Origin: DSWT01 sp035415725
GTDB lineage: Bacteria > Chloroflexota > Anaerolineae > B4-G1 > SLSP01
Assembly: GCA_035415725.1 (NCBI GenBank)
Contig: DAOOGN010000129.1
Span: forward strand, 1-8,208
Reading direction: 5' to 3'
Length of the DNA: 8,208 nucleotides
Below the pieces are notes generated by a model. It was given only the letters and a program-made list of their open reading frames with translations, did not search any database and was not told where the DNA came from. The position numbers and the translations under genes are program-made. Each line of letters opens with the position of its first letter. Position 1 is the first letter of the stretch. Below, in pieces: positions 6,252 through 8,208 of this stretch.

Positions 6252-6319
6252 TTCACCCCCGGAGAACGCCAGGTCTACCGGGAAATCCGTTTTTGTGACT
6301 TGGCGTTCTCTGAGGTGAG
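6252..6319 (-). terminator. Large stem-loop between the DUF11 gene and the xylF promoter
   Basis: GAGAACGCCAGGTC (6262-6275) pairs with GACTTGGCGTTCTC (6297-6310) over 14 positions with one G-U pair around a 21-base loop. After a small internal loop an outer stem, TCACC with GGTGA, adds five pairs. It begins about 80 bases after the stop of the DUF11 gene and ends about 70 bases before the xylFGH -35 box. It could end transcription of the former and insulate the latter. The nearest T-run on that strand (6229-6224) is more than 20 bases past the stem, so it is not a standard intrinsic terminator. The rest of 6186-6397 holds no gene I can support. Confidence 0.45.
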
Positions 6320-6397
6320 GGCAGGGCAAGCGGCAGGTCTCTTATTCCCGCAGAGCGCTATAGCCGGTGATGCTGTTTCCGCGCTATGAGGATCGGC

Positions 6398-7672
6398 TTA
6401 AGGGTTGTACGTCCGCAATACCAATGGCAGGTAAATCGCGCGCGCTTGCACCGTCGTGTAAAGGCTGTCGGTGTCGCCCCACGCTCCGGGGGCACTGATG
6501 ACGACACGGTTGTGTAACATCCCCGCAGCACTTGAGGCGACCGTTGTGGTGATGACGATGGTGGCTGTGTCGCCGGCCCCTAAGGCATCAACTTCCCATA
6601 CCCACTGCTGACCGTCGACATAATCCGGGGCGGGCAGGGCGTCGCCGACGACCACGTCTGCAGGAAGGGTGTCGGTGAGGATAATGTTGCTGGCCGTTAT
6701 GGAGCCTTTATTTCCGTATGTCAGAGTGTAGACCAGGGTATCGCCTGGATAGACTGCATCGTCGCTGCCCGCTTTATCCACGCTCAGAATGGCGCCCTCG
6801 GTGATGACGTGGGTGGCCCACAACGCTTGTACCGATGTGTGCGTTGGCGCATTCAGCACCGCGGTGTTGGTGATGATCTCCGCGTTTGCCGGCGCGACGG
6901 CAACCAGGTCAACTTCCCATCCTGCGCCCGGGGGCAATGTGCCGATTGTCCATTTAAGCAATGGAGGGATGACCGTCGCGGGCGGGACGGAGGCGCTGAC
7001 CAACGTCACGCCGGTGGGCAGTACGTCGAAGACTTCAACGTTGTGGTAGGCTACAAGCCCGTTGTTCTCACAGTGCAGAGTGTATTCTAGCTCGCCATGG
7101 AGCAACGCGGCCATATCGCCTTCCTTGATCAACTGCAAATGATCGGTCGCCGGGGTGACTGTGATCAGGAGGGCGTCTGTGGCGGGAGTGATGCCATCGG
7201 CGGTGACGAGTGTCTGGTTGAGCCATGAGGCATGGCCGGAAAGGACACGCACTTGCACCGTGATAGCGTGCCCCGCGGTATCAGGTCCAACCGAGGGCGC
7301 AGTGAATAGCAGAGTCCCATCAGAGACGGACGCCGGCGCAGGCGACGCGGAAATGAATTGCACACCGGCAGGTAAAAAATCGTACAAACGCACGTTGAAG
7401 GCTTGCGAGCCGGGGTTGGTGTTGGTGTAGGCGATAGTGTAATTCACGATGTCGCCGGGTTGTGGCGCGGTATGATCCGCGGTTTTGTCGACGGTGAGCG
7501 CCGGATTGCCAATGGGGCTTTCAAAGAGCAGCGGTTTTGGCATGACCGCGCCGGCCTCCGATTCCTGCGGCAAGACTAAGCCGACGATGAACAACACCCC
7601 GATGATGGCAAAACTGAAGACGGCGGTCCACTTCGTGGTGGATACACTGTGATTCACCCATTCATTTGACAT
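6398..7672 (-). CDS. Secreted surface protein with three DUF11 repeats and a C-terminal YLPLVLR tail
   Basis: A 424-residue exported protein of unknown specific role. Residues 1-40 look like a signal peptide: Lys 14, hydrophobic core 16-34, and possible cleavage after Ala 40 or 42. Three beta-sandwich DUF11 repeats follow, at about 58-173, 178-290 and 295-409. Each has the pattern PGD-x-VxYTxxYxNxG, then AxNVxxxDxLPxGV. In repeat 2 the PGD is replaced by HGE. DUF11 repeats are found in bacterial cell-surface and S-layer-associated proteins and are thought to act as spacers or adhesive stalks. The protein ends RAIYLPLVLRTYNP; this hydrophobic tail is discussed under findings. The second of two adjacent ATGs (7672-7670) is chosen because AAGGAGG (7684-7678) lies five bases before it; the first (7675) is only two bases away, and an upstream Met at 7702 lies in the repeat. 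It is probably its own transcription unit, since a strong promoter and a hairpin separate it from xylF. Confidence 0.8.
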   Translation of the reverse strand: MSNEWVNHSVSTTKWTAVFSFAIIGVLFIVGLVLPQESEAGAVMPKPLLFESPIGNPALTVDKTADHTAPQPGDIVNYTIAYTNTNPGSQAFNVRLYDFLPAGVQFISASPAPASVSDGTLLFTAPSVGPDTAGHAITVQVRVLSGHASWLNQTLVTADGITPATDALLITVTPATDHLQLIKEGDMAALLHGELEYTLHCENNGLVAYHNVEVFDVLPTGVTLVSASVPPATVIPPLLKWTIGTLPPGAGWEVDLVAVAPANAEIITNTAVLNAPTHTSVQALWATHVITEGAILSVDKAGSDDAVYPGDTLVYTLTYGNKGSITASNIILTDTLPADVVVGDALPAPDYVDGQQWVWEVDALGAGDTATIVITTTVASSAAGMLHNRVVISAPGAWGDTDSLYTTVQARAIYLPLVLRTYNP

Positions 7673-7690
7673 CATAGCCTCCTTTAAGTA

Positions 7691-7800
7691 AGAACAGAGC
7701 ACACAGAGTTCACAGAGAAAAACACCAATTCCTTGTGTCCTTCAGGGTGAAAAGTTTTCAGTCAACCGCTGGTAAACGCCAGTTCATGTGAAATTCCTTT
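7691..7800. repeat. Dispersed intergenic repeat, copy B (partner at 1631-1740)
   Basis: This is the second copy of the element at 1631-1740, same orientation, about 79% identical over 90 ungapped bases by hand count. It begins only seven bases upstream of the Shine-Dalgarno sequence of the DUF11 gene, so it forms the immediate 5' leader or promoter region of that gene. The minus strand has a TTGACT (7765-7760) within it, but no good -10 at 16-18 bases, so I do not call a promoter here. Confidence 0.75.
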
Positions 7801-7945
7801 GGAAATAGTTTCTGAAAAATAGTCTGTCCGGTAATCATGAGTTGGATCGTCCTGTGATCATTTCCATTAGCGTAGCTGCACTGTAGATTCCATTGCCCTC
7901 CTTCCGAGAAATTTTTCTGCCTGGTAAAAAGCATAGCTTAGGTTT

Positions 7946-8007
7946 AGGACTTACGTAAATCTGCGTTTGTCACTACCAATCCTCCACCACGGGCTTGCGT
8001 AAGTCCT
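7946..8007. repeat. Small MITE-like element with 10-bp terminal inverted repeats
   Basis: AGGACTTACG at 7946-7955 is the exact reverse complement of CGTAAGTCCT at 7998-8007, and inside it two of the next three positions also pair. The 62-bp unit has no ORF and no clear target-site duplication. I recall AGGACTTACGCA-like ends on cyanobacterial insertion sequences and derived short elements, which would make this a deletion relic or MITE. Intergenic placement fits. A simple stem-loop is the alternative. Confidence 0.45.
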
Positions 8008-8167
8008 GTGTTGTCTGCTGACAATAGTGGAGTTCTCGGCGTGCGTGGAGCAGACTTACTACGTGCCCTTATTGTATACTATTTTGGCAACTATTCAGCC
8101 ACCCTTACCAGGTGGCAAATGGGACTTTGGGGAGGGCACATAATAGGTTACCTCTTCGGCAGGTGCT

Positions 8168-8208
8168 GACCCTCTCATCCCCCAACCCCCTTCTCCCCCG
8201 CAAGCGGG
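8168..8208. repeat. C-rich dispersed repeat truncated by the window edge
   Basis: GACCCTCTCATCCCCCAACC followed by CCCTTCTCCCCCGCAAGCGGG runs to the last base. The final CCCGCAAGCGGG is self-complementary, so this looks like the left half of a palindromic element whose complementary half lies beyond the window. A partial, more divergent copy is at 1598-1620 with possible remnants at 1740-1759. Confidence 0.5.

Larger units (their letters stand above)
7801..8208. other. Non-coding stretch upstream of the DUF11 gene, right end of window
   Basis: No frame on either strand shows a convincing protein. It contains the MITE-like element at 7946-8007, a 7-bp inverted repeat (GTCTGCT at 8013 and AGCAGAC at 8049), a 6-bp hairpin (GCCACC at 8098 and GGTGGC at 8111) and the C-rich repeat at the edge. 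On the minus strand an AAGGAGG at 7903-7897 precedes an eight-codon ORF (MESTVQLR), whose stop overlaps the start of a ten-codon ORF. These are too short to call genes. The DUF11 gene's promoter should lie in or near here but I cannot identify it. Confidence 0.5.

Noticed and set aside
7673..7702. Longer N-terminus for the DUF11 protein, starting at 7702 or 7675
   Set aside because: The 7702 start lies within the dispersed repeat without a ribosome site, and the 7675 ATG is only two bases from AGGAGG. The ATG at 7672 has proper spacing and gives a normal signal peptide.
8013..8055. Inverted repeat GTCTGCT/AGCAGAC
   Set aside because: Seven bases with a 29-base gap is within chance expectation, and no function suggests itself.
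8098..8116. Six-bp hairpin GCCACC/GGTGGC
   Set aside because: It is short, with no T-run and no neighbouring gene end.
1..8208. tRNA, rRNA, CRISPR array, transposase, toxin-antitoxin or defence genes
   Set aside because: I looked for them on both strands and saw no supporting sequence; repeats present are dispersed rather than regularly spaced.

Overview
The window reads as a piece of an AT/GC-balanced bacterial chromosome. My best guess is Chloroflexota (Anaerolineae-like). The reasons are a secreted DUF11-repeat protein ending in a YLPLVLR tail, which I recall seeing on many Chloroflexota exported proteins, intergenic regions full of short dispersed repeats, and a xylFGH-type sugar importer. 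This placement is inference; no rRNA or other phylogenetic marker is present.

Layout, left to right. (1) Positions 2-256 (+) hold the C-terminal half of a PadR-like regulator whose reading frame is cut by a stop at 53-55. (2) Positions 295-1530 (+) encode a 12-helix major facilitator efflux-type transporter, 38 bases after the regulator remnant. (3) Positions 1531-1850 are a convergent intergenic region with two kinds of dispersed repeat and a strong stem-loop. (4) Positions 5915-1851 (-) form the operon xylF-xylG-xylH: a lipoprotein sugar-binding protein, a double-domain ATPase and a permease, together a complete D-xylose-type ABC importer. (5) Positions 5916-6397 are a control region. It has a near-perfect sigma-70 promoter (TTGACA, 17 bases, TATAGT), a perfect 28-bp palindrome just downstream of the expected transcription start, an about 235-base leader with an orphan Shine-Dalgarno sequence, and a large hairpin that separates the operon from the gene upstream. 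(6) Positions 7672-6398 (-) encode a secreted protein with three DUF11 repeats. (7) Positions 7673-8208 are non-coding and carry a second copy of the left-hand dispersed repeat, a 62-bp MITE-like element with 10-bp terminal inverted repeats, and the start of another repeat cut by the window edge.

How the parts work together: XylF would capture a pentose (or a similar monosaccharide) outside the membrane, XylH would form the channel and XylG would power it. The palindrome probably binds a sugar-responsive repressor, with LacI-family the best guess, that blocks transcription just after initiation. A stem-loop followed by T5 lies between xylF and xylG and would leave more binding-protein message than ATPase/permease message. 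No catabolic genes (xylA, xylB) and no intact regulator are present, so the sugar and the repressor must be inferred. Nothing here is a clear new defence or mobile system. The most unusual signals are the four-half-site operator, the recurrent C-terminal tail and the layered small repeats.
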